Below, piece after piece: positions 36,370-44,871 of a stretch of 64,000 nt of DNA. The notes beneath the pieces were generated by a model, which made no database searches, had not been told where the DNA came from, and saw only the letters and a program-made list of their open reading frames with translations. A program made the translations under genes and the position numbers. Location: positions 1 through 64,000 of the forward strand of contig JABEUN010000079.1 in assembly GCA_013044385.1 (NCBI GenBank), given 5' to 3'. This DNA is from Acidimicrobiaceae bacterium. Lineage in GTDB: Bacteria > Actinomycetota > Acidimicrobiia > Acidimicrobiales > Acidimicrobiaceae. Position 1 is the stretch's first letter. The number at the start of each line of letters is the position of its first letter.

Positions 36370-37625
36370 TGGTACCTGGTCAACGGGATCAGCCAATTCC
36401 CTCTTTCGGCGACCGAGCCACTGAGGTGCGAAATGCAGTACTAGCTGATGCCGTAGCAGGAGTGGCACCGCGGTGGGTGGCGACTCCGCACAGCACAAAA
36501 GAGGTCGCCTCAGTGTTGAAGGCGGCGAACGAACAAGGCTTGGCAGTGGTGGCTCGTGGTACGGCCCGTCGGCTGTCATGGGGCCAGCCTCCAAATCGAG
36601 TCGACATAGTTCTGGATACAACGAGTCTGTCAGGAGTGATCGAGCACGTTGCTGGCGACTTGGTGGTGGCCGTCGGCGCTGGCACTCGACTCGACGAATT
36701 GCAGAGCGTACTTGCCAGGGCCGGACAGCGACTAGCTCTGGACGGTGAGCACGGCGACTCCACCATCGGTGGCTTGATCGCCAACGCGGTCAGTGGTCCG
36801 AGCCGCCTCTTATATGGAACGCTCCGCGACCTACTCATTGGTGTGACCTTCGTGCGCGGCGACGGAGTCATAGCCAAAGCTGGTGGCAAAGTTGTCAAGA
36901 ATGTTGCAGGGTACGACATCGGAAAGCTACTGCATGGTTCGTGGGGGACCCTGGCGGTGATTACCGAAGCAATCCTCCGGCTCCACCCGGTGCCGCCAGC
37001 CCAGCGTTGGGTGACCATCCAGGTAGATGACCCGTCACGCACCGGCGAATTGGTCCAAAGGGTACTTCATTCCCAACTTGTGCCAACTGCCATCGAACTC
37101 GACCGCACGCCAAGTGGCTCGTCATTGCTAACCGTCATGCTAGAGGGCATCGAAGCGGGTGTGCGAACTCGAGCGGATAGTGTCTCCATCCTTCTCGGTA
37201 ATGGCGCCGTCTCTAGCGAATCCCAGCCGGATATGTGGGGTAAGCCACCTGCTGCAGCTGGAGATTATCTGCTCCGGCTAACAACTGAGGTCGCCGCGCT
37301 GCCGCTACTACTTGACGCTGTCACCGAGGCTTCGGGCGCCACCGGCTTGCCGATGCATATACGCGGCTCGGTCGGCGTTGGATCGATGCTCGCAAGTCTG
37401 CCTAGCGACGCCAGCTCCGACAAGATTGGTGCTTTCCTCGATACTCTTCGACGAAAGAGCAACAGGTGGGGAGGTACGGTGGTCGTGCTCGATGCTCCAC
37501 TGCCCGTCGTCCGCTCGATAGACACCTGGGGTCCAGTGCAGGCGTTAGACCTGATGCGAAGTGTCAAAGTTGGCTTCGATCCGGCCCGCGTGTTATCGCC
37601 CGGCCGATTCGTAGGAGGAATCTGA
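36366..37625 (+). CDS. glcE: Glycolate oxidase FAD-binding subunit GlcE
   Basis: The second FAD-type subunit of glycolate dehydrogenase has 419 residues. It shows the PCMH-type FAD domain with LAVVARGTARRLSWGQPP, GDSTIGGLIANAVSGPSRLL and AGGKVVKNVAGYDIGKLLHG, the usual GlcE signatures. The ATG at 36366 overlaps the glcD stop by four bases, so the longer frame from 36297 is rejected. The stop overlaps the glcF start (TGATG). The C-terminal part is less conserved, as is normal for GlcE. Confidence 0.93.
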   Translation: MMVPGQRDQPIPSFGDRATEVRNAVLADAVAGVAPRWVATPHSTKEVASVLKAANEQGLAVVARGTARRLSWGQPPNRVDIVLDTTSLSGVIEHVAGDLVVAVGAGTRLDELQSVLARAGQRLALDGEHGDSTIGGLIANAVSGPSRLLYGTLRDLLIGVTFVRGDGVIAKAGGKVVKNVAGYDIGKLLHGSWGTLAVITEAILRLHPVPPAQRWVTIQVDDPSRTGELVQRVLHSQLVPTAIELDRTPSGSSLLTVMLEGIEAGVRTRADSVSILLGNGAVSSESQPDMWGKPPAAAGDYLLRLTTEVAALPLLLDAVTEASGATGLPMHIRGSVGVGSMLASLPSDASSDKIGAFLDTLRRKSNRWGGTVVVLDAPLPVVRSIDTWGPVQALDLMRSVKVGFDPARVLSPGRFVGGI

Positions 37626-39073
37626 TGGAAGTCACGCCCAAGCGTGCGACACGTGTGATTCGCAGCACGGTCGCCTTCAAAAGACGCAGCGGTAAAGGTG
37701 CGGTCACTCAGCCGTCCGGCTTTGACGACCACAGACCACCATCCAAAGAGATCATCGCAGACTGCGTGCACTGCGGCTTCTGCCTTCCGACCTGCCCTAC
37801 TTACGCGTTGTGGGCCGAAGAGATGGACTCCCCACGTGGGCGAATCTACTTGATGGGTATGGGCCTAGAGGGTGAAGCTCTGACCCCCACCATGGCCCGA
37901 CACTTCGACTCCTGTCTGGGCTGCATGGCCTGTGTCACCGCGTGCCCCTCCGGAGTTCAGTACAACAAGCTGATCGACGCGACCCGAGCGCAGGTTGAGC
38001 GACACACTGAACGCTCATTTTCGGATCGAGCACTTCGGGAAGCGGTCTTTGCACTGTTCCCATATCCACGCAGGCTTAAACTGCTGCGCCCTATACTTCG
38101 GGCGTATCAGGCGAGTGCCATCGGTCGAATCCTTCGCAAGTATGGTTTGTTGGAACGGATCTCGCCGACCTTGTCCACGATGGAATCAATAGTGCCCCGA
38201 TTGGGCAGATGGGAGGGAACAGCGGAGCGCACCGTCGCTAGCGGAGTACGCCGTGGTACGGTCGGAATGCTGCTGGGTTGCGTGCAGCGAGAGTTCTTCC
38301 CTGAGGTAAATGCCGCCACCGCAAGGGTGCTTTCTGCCGAGGGTTTCGACGTGATCTCGCCTCCCCAGCAGGGCTGCTGTGGTGCATTGAGTGTCCATAA
38401 CGGTCGAGAGCAGCAGGCGAGGAACTTCGCAAAACAGGTCATCGACTGCTTCGACGCAGCTGGAGTAGACCAAGTAGTTGTCAACTCCGCTGGATGCGGG
38501 TCGTCAATGAAGGAGTACGGAGAACTTCTTTCCGACGATCCTGCGTATGCACGGCGTGCAAACGACTTTGCAGAAAAGGTTCTCGATATCACTGAGTTCT
38601 TGGCCAAGGTTGGAACCGTGGCAGAACGCCATCCGTTACAGGTGACAGTCGCCTACCACGATGCCTGCCACCTGGCTCACAGCCAAGGAATACGTGACCA
38701 GCCAAGGGCTCTGCTTCTGGAGATCCCAGGACTCGAGCTAAAAGAGATCGCCGACTCGGCAATATGTTGCGGCTCTGCTGGAGTGTGGAACGTGTTCAAC
38801 CCAGAGCCGTCCCGCCAGCTCGGTGACAAAAAGGCCGCGAACATCGTTGCAACCGGAGCATCCCTTATGGTAGCTGGAAACCCTGGTTGTCTGATGCAGG
38901 AAGCAGCGGCCCTGGAGCGAATGGGTGAAACTGGCACCAGGATATCGTTGGCTCACACTGTGCAGGTTATTGATGCTTCAATCAGAGGACTAGCACTGGC
39001 CGATATCACACCGGCCCATAGCGGAAACCGAGCAACGGTCCATGGACTCGGCTCGAGTTCGTCAGTGTCATAG
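37625..39073 (+). CDS. glcF: Glycolate oxidase iron-sulfur subunit GlcF
   Basis: The 482-residue subunit carries two 4Fe-4S clusters: CVHCGFCLPTCPTY and CLGCMACVTACPSG (about residues 48-115). Two CCG-type cysteine-rich domains follow, with QQGCCGALSVHNG and HDACHLAHSQG / SAICCGSAGVWN, which resemble heterodisulfide reductase subunit B. It takes electrons from GlcD/GlcE toward quinone. A basic N-terminal extension of about 45 residues precedes the first cluster. Start ATG 37625 overlaps the glcE stop. Confidence 0.95.
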   Translation: MEVTPKRATRVIRSTVAFKRRSGKGAVTQPSGFDDHRPPSKEIIADCVHCGFCLPTCPTYALWAEEMDSPRGRIYLMGMGLEGEALTPTMARHFDSCLGCMACVTACPSGVQYNKLIDATRAQVERHTERSFSDRALREAVFALFPYPRRLKLLRPILRAYQASAIGRILRKYGLLERISPTLSTMESIVPRLGRWEGTAERTVASGVRRGTVGMLLGCVQREFFPEVNAATARVLSAEGFDVISPPQQGCCGALSVHNGREQQARNFAKQVIDCFDAAGVDQVVVNSAGCGSSMKEYGELLSDDPAYARRANDFAEKVLDITEFLAKVGTVAERHPLQVTVAYHDACHLAHSQGIRDQPRALLLEIPGLELKEIADSAICCGSAGVWNVFNPEPSRQLGDKKAANIVATGASLMVAGNPGCLMQEAAALERMGETGTRISLAHTVQVIDASIRGLALADITPAHSGNRATVHGLGSSSSVS

Positions 39074-39554
39074 ACCGAAGAGGATCGTCGTGACGGTAAT
39101 TAACTATCTCACTTGCACCTTGGTGACCGATCAACAGCCAAGCAACGAATCTGCACAAGCGGATCAGATGGGTTGCATGTGGGTGTGGCCTTCGTCTAGG
39201 TCAACACTATGAAATACCTCAATCTCACAAGTCCCGAAATAGTTCACATCGAAAGACCTCAACAATCAGCAGAGACGTTCGAACAGTTGAGCACGAATCG
39301 TCGCTCTACCTTATCCCAACCACCAAATCTGACGCCGCTCGGACCCGGTTCTGCCAACTACTCGAGCCCACACATGTCGCTAAGCGTTCGATCAAAATCA
39401 CCGTTACCATTGAGCGCTGTCTCCGAGCCAACAAGGAGTAGAGACGAGCTGAGGTTAGTCTGCGAACAAATGCGCATCTCTATCTTGGGCCTTGTAGTAG
39501 AGCCTGACGAGGTAGGTATTGCGAACCGGTCACGGGCCTGTGGCACCCGTGGTT
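39074..39554. other. Intergenic stretch between glcF and the IclR gene
   Basis: No supported gene. A 149-codon frame covering 39209-39658 has atypical composition, no ribosome binding site and runs into the iclR start, so it is not called. Confidence 0.55.
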
Positions 39555-39572
39555 GGCGAGAGTCGACTCGCC
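39555..39572. promoter_or_regulatory. Dyad upstream of iclR (GGCGAG-N6-CTCGCC)
   Basis: A perfect 6-bp dyad with six-base centre lies about 90 bp before the IclR gene start and just upstream of a second palindrome. It may be an operator half or a hairpin; position is the only support. Confidence 0.3.
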
Positions 39573-39585
39573 GGTCAGCTACGCT

Positions 39586-39606
39586 AGCTGTGACTCGATC
39601 ACAGCT
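39586..39606. promoter_or_regulatory. Candidate IclR operator (AGCTGTGA-N5-TCACAGCT)
   Basis: A perfect 8-bp dyad around a five-base centre sits 57 bp before the IclR-type gene start at 39663. The dimension suits a dimeric helix-turn-helix regulator and the location suits autoregulation. No copy was seen in the aceB promoter region. Confidence 0.4.
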
Positions 39607-39662
39607 TGGGTCCGGGCAGACCAGGCTCTACGTTCCGCCATCGCTCAATGAGGATTAAGGCC

Positions 39663-40463
39663 ATGTTGCCAGTCGCAAGCACAGCCAACAGTTCTGAAGG
39701 TAGGTCGAACTCGGTTCAGTCGCTGACCCGGGCATTCGACCTGCTCGAGCATATGGCAGATGCTGGCGGCGAAATAGGTATCACGGATCTGGCCAAGGTC
39801 TCTGGTTTGCCGTTGCCCACCATCTACCGCCTTTTGCGAACGTTGGTCAATGGCGGCTACGTCCGTCAAGGTCCTTCTCGACGCTACGCCCTTGGACCTC
39901 GACTAATTCGCTTGGGTGAGGGAGCCGGCGTGGCACTTGGGTACCAAGCCAAACCATATCTCATCGCACTCGCCGAAGCCACCGGCGAAACGGCCAATAT
40001 GGCGATCCTCGACGGGAACGAGGTTGTCTATGTGGCCCAAGCACCCTCTAAACACTCGATGCGCATGTTTACTGAAGTTGGACGTCGTGTTCACGTCCAC
40101 TGCACCGGCGTGGGAAAGGTAATGTTGGCCCAGCTTTCGCAGGAGCAGACCTTGGCCATTATCCAACGCACCGGTCTACCTGCGTTCACGCCGGCTACGA
40201 TTACCGATTCATCCGCCTTACTGAGCCAGCTGGAGCAGATCCGACGCCAGGGATTTTCGGTCGACGAAGGTGAACAGGAAGTTGGGGTTCGTTGTTTCGC
40301 AGTGCCCATTGCGGGAGTGCCAAGCCGATCCGCACTGTCGGTTTCCGGACCATCATCACGCATGAATGACGAAGCTAGGGCTACGATAATTCCACTCATG
40401 ATGAAGGTGGCGACCCAAATATCCTCAGCGATCGTCAACCAGTCCCAAGATTCGACGGCATAA
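39663..40463 (+). CDS. IclR-family transcriptional regulator
   Basis: The 266-residue regulator has an N-terminal winged helix-turn-helix (about residues 17-75: SLTRAFDLLEHMADAGGEIG, ITDLAKVSGLPLPTIYRLLR). A GAF-like effector domain follows, with GETANMAILDGNEVVYVAQA, RRVHVHCTGVGKVMLAQL and EGVRCFAVPI-like sequence. IclR members often sense glyoxylate, pyruvate or related acids and control malate synthase genes. Its place behind aceB-glcDEF supports control of that operon. ATG 39663 has a GAGG ten bases upstream and is preferred over the starts at 39606 and 39648. Confidence 0.9.
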   Translation: MLPVASTANSSEGRSNSVQSLTRAFDLLEHMADAGGEIGITDLAKVSGLPLPTIYRLLRTLVNGGYVRQGPSRRYALGPRLIRLGEGAGVALGYQAKPYLIALAEATGETANMAILDGNEVVYVAQAPSKHSMRMFTEVGRRVHVHCTGVGKVMLAQLSQEQTLAIIQRTGLPAFTPATITDSSALLSQLEQIRRQGFSVDEGEQEVGVRCFAVPIAGVPSRSALSVSGPSSRMNDEARATIIPLMMKVATQISSAIVNQSQDSTA

Positions 40464-40672
40464 TCTCCCCCCTTGACAATCGACGGCAACCTAACTACCA
40501 GCGCTACCTACTAGCTCTTAGGTTGTCGACAATAAGCCAATCGACTGCAACTATCGAGGTCCGGACTCATGGGGTTGGCACCATAGGTCGATCACATCTG
40601 GGGCCAACAACGGTAATGTCAGGCGTTCCGGTAGATTCTTAAGAAGCGTGACTAGGCTCCTCAAACCCTGTA

Positions 40673-40707
40673 TTTCACCGTTATGTCAAACTGTGCATTC
40701 GGTGAAA
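40673..40707. promoter_or_regulatory. Isolated hairpin or dyad (TTTCACCG / CGGTGAAA)
   Basis: An 8-bp perfect dyad with a 19-base loop lies in the roughly 310-bp stretch (40464-40773) that otherwise shows no gene. There is no T-run, so terminator function is doubtful; it may be a regulatory dyad upstream of the small helix-turn-helix ORF. Confidence 0.25.
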
Positions 40708-40773
40708 ATGGGTGCCAAGATGACAGGAACCTGACTCAAACTCCGACTGGAGTACCAAACAGGGACACACATC

Positions 40774-41010
40774 GTGGATTCGAGTCAGATCGAAGCGCTT
40801 CGGAGCAATCGACGCGGGCCACTCCACCCCGGGCGGGTCGATTTTAGATTTGAAGAATGTCTTGACAACCCTCTCGTCCTGATCACTTCGGAAGTGTGGA
40901 CAGTTATACGAAGTTTGGCAGCAGAGGGCATTGCAAACACTTACATCGCCAAGAGGTTGGCCATGCCTCGAACAACCATCATCGCAGCGGTGCGCTCAAC
41001 GCATTTATAA
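40774..41010 (+). CDS. Small helix-turn-helix protein or transposase remnant
   Basis: The 78-residue frame starts at GTG. Its C-terminal half, EVWTVIRSLAAEGIANTYIA then KRLAMPRTTIIAAVRS, is a clear helix-turn-helix like the N-terminus of IS21-type (IstA) transposases or resolvase-like DNA-binding domains. It stops right after the recognition helix, so it may be a truncated transposase rather than a working regulator. No terminal repeats or second transposase part were found around it. Confidence 0.5.
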   Translation: MDSSQIEALRSNRRGPLHPGRVDFRFEECLDNPLVLITSEVWTVIRSLAAEGIANTYIAKRLAMPRTTIIAAVRSTHL

Positions 41011-41112
41011 ACCGACGGTGATTCCGAGGTCCTTCGTGGCCTATATCCCTAGGACGAGGACACTTTGAGAGACGTTAGAGCAACGTGGTGGACGAGGTGT
41101 TTGCTGAAGGGG

Positions 41113-41565
41113 TTAACTTGGCTTTTGCGCAAATTCAGGGGCGATCATATTGAGGAGCCAGTCCGGCATTCGCTTCGGCCTTCTGGATACATCATCTATT
41201 CCGACATACTGCACCACGGCAACGAACACTTCTAGCGGATAGCCGTCCAGCACCGCCCCTGATCCTCGGGCTGGAGGATGCGGAAGAACTCCACGACCCG
41301 TATAGGTCATATCGAACGAGGTGTTACCGATTCGGGACATTTTGAATTCGATCTCGAATGTCTCGCCTATCGTGAGGGAAGAACTCCACTCGATCTCGGC
41401 TTTTCTGAGTACGACATCCCATTCCGACTCTCCAAGTTTGAGTCCCGATCTCCTAAGAAGGCCATCGAATGCATCGTCAATGAAGCGGAGGTAGTTGGCA
41501 TTGTAAACGATACCTTGAGCATCGCAGTCGGAGAATCTGACGATCATGGTCTCGAGGTGCTTCAT
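41113..41565 (-). CDS. 4-hydroxybenzoyl-CoA thioesterase-like hotdog protein
   Basis: The 150-residue hotdog-fold acyl-CoA thioesterase has the family motif RFSDCDAQGIVYNANYLRFID, with the catalytic Asp near residue 15. The WDVVLRKAEIEWSSSLTIGE strand follows. The substrate is an unknown acyl-CoA. It begins 11 bp after argH on the same strand, so it may share the argGH transcript, though the link to arginine is not functional as far as known. The segment around residues 95-105 (VLPHPPARGSG) is an unusual Pro/Gly insertion in the loop. Confidence 0.88.
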   Translation of the reverse strand: MKHLETMIVRFSDCDAQGIVYNANYLRFIDDAFDGLLRRSGLKLGESEWDVVLRKAEIEWSSSLTIGETFEIEFKMSRIGNTSFDMTYTGRGVLPHPPARGSGAVLDGYPLEVFVAVVQYVGIDDVSRRPKRMPDWLLNMIAPEFAQKPS

Positions 41566-41576
41566 GATCGAATCAC

Positions 41577-42959
41577 TTACAAGAGATCATTGATGCGCTT
41601 GCGTTCGAGGCCAACCCTCTCCTTGAAGTCCCTCATCTGCTCGCTCACTGCCTCTTTTCCAGAACCACCGGGAGTCATTCGCCTCCTTATCGCACCGCCA
41701 GGTGCCACGATATCTGCAGCCTCTGGTCCAAGTTGGGGGTGTGCGGCGACCAATTCTGCGACGGGAACCCTCCTCTCGATGGAGTCTCGGACAATGCCAC
41801 CCACTATGCCGTGCGCCCTCCTAAACGGAACTCCCTTGAGCACAAGGAACTCAGCAAGATCAATCGCAACAAGCGCCTCGGAGTCTGCGGCCTGCCTCAT
41901 CCTTGCAAAGTCAAAGCTGGCACTCGAAAGCATTCCTGAAATGGCCTTTAATGCCAACGTGATCGTCTTGATCGAGTCAAAGAGGGGCTCCTTGTCCTCC
42001 TGCAGGTCGCGGTTGTAAGACAGTGGAAGACCCTTCAAGGTGACTAGGAAAGCCGTGAGGTTTCCGACCAGCCTTCCGGTCTTACCCCGGGCTAGCTCGG
42101 CAATGTCGGGGTTCTTCTTGTGTGGCAGCATCGATGAGCCGGTCGAATAGGCGTCGTCCAATCTGACGAAGCCAAACTCCTCGGTCGACCAGATCACAAT
42201 CTCCTCACCAATCCTTGAGAGGTGGATACCTATTGTGGCCAGGACGAAGAGCGTCTCCGCTACGAAGTCGCGATCTGACACCGCGTCAAGCGAATTCTGA
42301 AACCTAGAGCCGAACCCCAACTGGGCAGCTACGAAGTCCGGCTGCAGGGGAAGCGTCGACCCTCCCAAGGCACCGGCTCCGAGAGGAGACACATCGGTGC
42401 GCCTGTATGCGTCAGCCATCCGATCTAGATCCCTCAACAGTGCCCACCCGTGGGCCAACATGTGGTGAGCGACCAGAACGGGCTGAGCTCGCTGGGTATG
42501 GGTGTAGCCGGGGAGGTACGCGTCACCAGCGGCTTCGGCGAGGTCGCCGAGAACTTCTGCGAGGGCGAGCGTATCGTTTGAGACCCCGACCAGCGCCGAC
42601 TTTACAAACAGGCGCATGTCGGTGGCTATCTGATCGTTCCGACTCCTTCCCGTATGAAGTTTGGCACCGATGTCCCCGGCGATCTCGGTCACGCGTCGTT
42701 CTACTGCGGAGTGGATATCTTCATCACCCTCAGGGATGAAGTCCCCCCTCGTCATCTCCGACTCGACCTGGTGAAGGGCAGAGATGAGAACGGCCACATC
42801 AGACTCCGAGAGGATGCCGGCCACCTCAAGTCCGGCCACGTGAGCGAGTGAACCCTGGATATCCTGCTTCCAGAGTTGCCTGTCGATGGACAAGCTCTCC
42901 GTGAACGCCATCAACTCGTCGGATGGACCGGTTGAGAATCTTCCCTGCCATAGTGTCAT
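41577..42959 (-). CDS. argH: Argininosuccinate lyase
   Basis: Last step of arginine synthesis: argininosuccinate to arginine and fumarate. From ATG 42959 the 460-residue protein starts MTLWQGRFSTGPSDELMAFT, the usual N-terminus. It carries HTGRSRNDQIATDMRLF, PGYTHTQRAQPVL and the family signature GSSMLPHKKNPDIAELARGK. An upstream in-frame ATG at 43001 would overlap argG and is not preferred. argG ends 11 bp before the ATG. Confidence 0.96.
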   Translation of the reverse strand: MTLWQGRFSTGPSDELMAFTESLSIDRQLWKQDIQGSLAHVAGLEVAGILSESDVAVLISALHQVESEMTRGDFIPEGDEDIHSAVERRVTEIAGDIGAKLHTGRSRNDQIATDMRLFVKSALVGVSNDTLALAEVLGDLAEAAGDAYLPGYTHTQRAQPVLVAHHMLAHGWALLRDLDRMADAYRRTDVSPLGAGALGGSTLPLQPDFVAAQLGFGSRFQNSLDAVSDRDFVAETLFVLATIGIHLSRIGEEIVIWSTEEFGFVRLDDAYSTGSSMLPHKKNPDIAELARGKTGRLVGNLTAFLVTLKGLPLSYNRDLQEDKEPLFDSIKTITLALKAISGMLSSASFDFARMRQAADSEALVAIDLAEFLVLKGVPFRRAHGIVGGIVRDSIERRVPVAELVAAHPQLGPEAADIVAPGGAIRRRMTPGGSGKEAVSEQMRDFKERVGLERKRINDLL

Positions 42960-42970
42960 CGAACTGCTAC

Positions 42971-44164
42971 CTAACTCAACGTTCCCTGCTTGGCAGCCCA
43001 AGTCTGGACTCCCAGACCGAATATCCTGACAAACCCCTCCGCGTCGGCGTGTCTGAAGAGATCAGCCGAGTCGTAGGTAGCCAGTGAGTAGTCGTACAGA
43101 GAATTTGGACTCCTTCTGCCTTCGACATGAAGTGAGTTCCCCTCAAGGATCAACCTTACATCTCCGGTCACGAACTTCTGTGAATGCTTCAGGAAGGCAT
43201 CATATGACTGTTTCAGAGGGGAGAACCACATACCGTCATACACGAGTCGTGCCCACTCGTTCTGGATTCTCCTCTTTTCGTGGGCCAACTCACGCTCAAG
43301 ACATATGTCCTCGAGATCCGAATGGGCGGCGATGAGTGCAATCGCGGCCGGAGCCTCGTAGACCTCACGGGACTTGATGCCCACTCGGCGATTCTCGACC
43401 ATGTCTATCCTGCCAACTCCAAAAGATCCGACGAGGAGATTCAGATGTCCGATGATCTCTGCCAGACTCATCCTGTTTCCGTCGACAGACACCGGCTTGC
43501 CAGCCTCGAAGCTGACAATCACCTCGGTTCTGTCGGTTCGAGTGGGGATAGTCATCTCGTAAACGCCGACTGGAGGCGACGCCCAAGGATCCTCCATCTC
43601 TCCACATTCGATTGCCCGTCCCCAGAGGTTCTGATCGATCGAGTACAGCTTCTGTTTGGTGGCATTGATCTTGACGTCGTGCTTCTCGGCGTAGTCAATG
43701 GAGTCTTCCCTAGAGAATCCCCAGGTCCTTACGGGCGCCACTATCTCAAGAGACGGGTTGAGTGCACGTATCGAAACCTCGAACCTGACCTGGTCGTTCC
43801 CTTTTCCAGTACAGCCGTGCGCCACGGCAGTCGCTTCGTATCTTGTTGCGGCGTCGACAAGGTGTCGTGCGATTACCGGCCTTGACAGGGAGGACACGAG
43901 GGGATACTTCCCCTCATATAGAGCGTTGGCTATGATCGCATCCTGAACGAAGTTCTCTGCGAACTCGTCTTTTGCATCGACCACTTCGACTGCGTAGGCG
44001 CCAGCGTCCATTGCCCGCTTCTTCAGTTCATCGAAGTCACCGCCCTGGCCGACATCAACCGAGAGCGCCACGACTTCATATCCAAGTTCAACAGACAGCC
44101 ACTTGACCGCCACCGAAGTATCCAGACCACCACTGTATGCGAGGACCACTCTCTTGTTCGTCAA
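42971..44164 (-). CDS. argG: Argininosuccinate synthase
   Basis: It joins citrulline and aspartate using ATP. The N-terminal ATP-pyrophosphatase P-loop is VVLAYSGGLDTSVA, followed by LSVDVGQGGDF, HGCTGKGNDQVRFE and the synthase-domain EDPWASPP. TTG 44164 is chosen because GGAG lies eight bases upstream and the 397-residue length equals the family norm; GTG codons at 44173 and 44227 are in frame. argR ends 228-236 bp upstream, so argGH has its own promoter region (44165-44399), in which no clear ARG box was found. Confidence 0.95.
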   Translation of the reverse strand: MTNKRVVLAYSGGLDTSVAVKWLSVELGYEVVALSVDVGQGGDFDELKKRAMDAGAYAVEVVDAKDEFAENFVQDAIIANALYEGKYPLVSSLSRPVIARHLVDAATRYEATAVAHGCTGKGNDQVRFEVSIRALNPSLEIVAPVRTWGFSREDSIDYAEKHDVKINATKQKLYSIDQNLWGRAIECGEMEDPWASPPVGVYEMTIPTRTDRTEVIVSFEAGKPVSVDGNRMSLAEIIGHLNLLVGSFGVGRIDMVENRRVGIKSREVYEAPAAIALIAAHSDLEDICLERELAHEKRRIQNEWARLVYDGMWFSPLKQSYDAFLKHSQKFVTGDVRLILEGNSLHVEGRRSPNSLYDYSLATYDSADLFRHADAEGFVRIFGLGVQTWAAKQGTLS

Positions 44165-44399
44165 CTCAATCACTCCATCGCAAATCGCTGTGCCGGCGGG
44201 CTCCGATTTCCCCTCCAAACACTCCACTACAACTTTCGAACCCTATGTTCAGTGTCGCCATGGCGATCGATCTAATCGTCGCCTTGCACGGAAACTCCGC
44301 GACCCGAATCTTCTCCGAACGATGCTAGTTGAGCTTCCAATCGAAGCTCACCTAGACCAGACCACTACCCTCACCGACGATTAGTTCATCGACTTGAGA

Positions 44400-44870
44400 T
44401 CAAGGCCAGTTCAGTCCAGCCAGCTCCGCCAGCCTGCGGGCCAAGCCATTGCCCCCGTCGGAATCATCCGCGACTACCAACAAGGTGTCATCGCCCGCCA
44501 CCGTCCCCAACAGGCCATCCATCTTGGACCTGTCCAGAGCGGATGCGACTACATGTGCGCATCCGGGAGGAGTACGCAACATTACGATGTTTGCAGATAC
44601 ACCGAGCTCCACTACCCACTCGCTCATCACCCGCTTCAGATGATCCAGTGTCGAAGTCTGATCCTTCGGCAATTCAGGAATGGCATAGATACCACTGCCA
44701 TCGAACGACTTGATCTTGATCGCTCCCAGTTCGTCCAGGTCTCTCGATACTGTCGCCTGGGTGGCGACAATCCCCTCCTCGGCCAGCAGCGAAACCAGTT
44801 CGCTCTGGGAGGAGACAGGTGCGGTCTGAAGTATCTTGGCAATCTTGTACTGTCGCTGATTCTTGGCCAC
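44400..44870 (-). CDS. argR: Arginine repressor
   Basis: An arginine-sensing hexameric repressor of the arg genes, 156 residues. The N-terminal winged helix is SSQSELVSLLAEEGIVATQA then TVSRDLDELGAIKI. The C-terminal arginine-binding and hexamerisation domain has RTPPGCAHVVASALDRS and GTVAGDDTLLVV. GTG 44870 is preferred as start because GGGAGG lies about seven bases upstream; it begins directly after the argF stop (TGAGGTG). It ends the argCJBDFR run. Confidence 0.95.
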   Translation of the reverse strand: MAKNQRQYKIAKILQTAPVSSQSELVSLLAEEGIVATQATVSRDLDELGAIKIKSFDGSGIYAIPELPKDQTSTLDHLKRVMSEWVVELGVSANIVMLRTPPGCAHVVASALDRSKMDGLLGTVAGDDTLLVVADDSDGGNGLARRLAELAGLNWP

Positions 44871-44871
44871 C

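Noticed and set aside
39209-39658. 149-codon frame between glcF and iclR
   Set aside because: No ribosome site, no recognisable domain, and it runs over the palindromes and the iclR start region.
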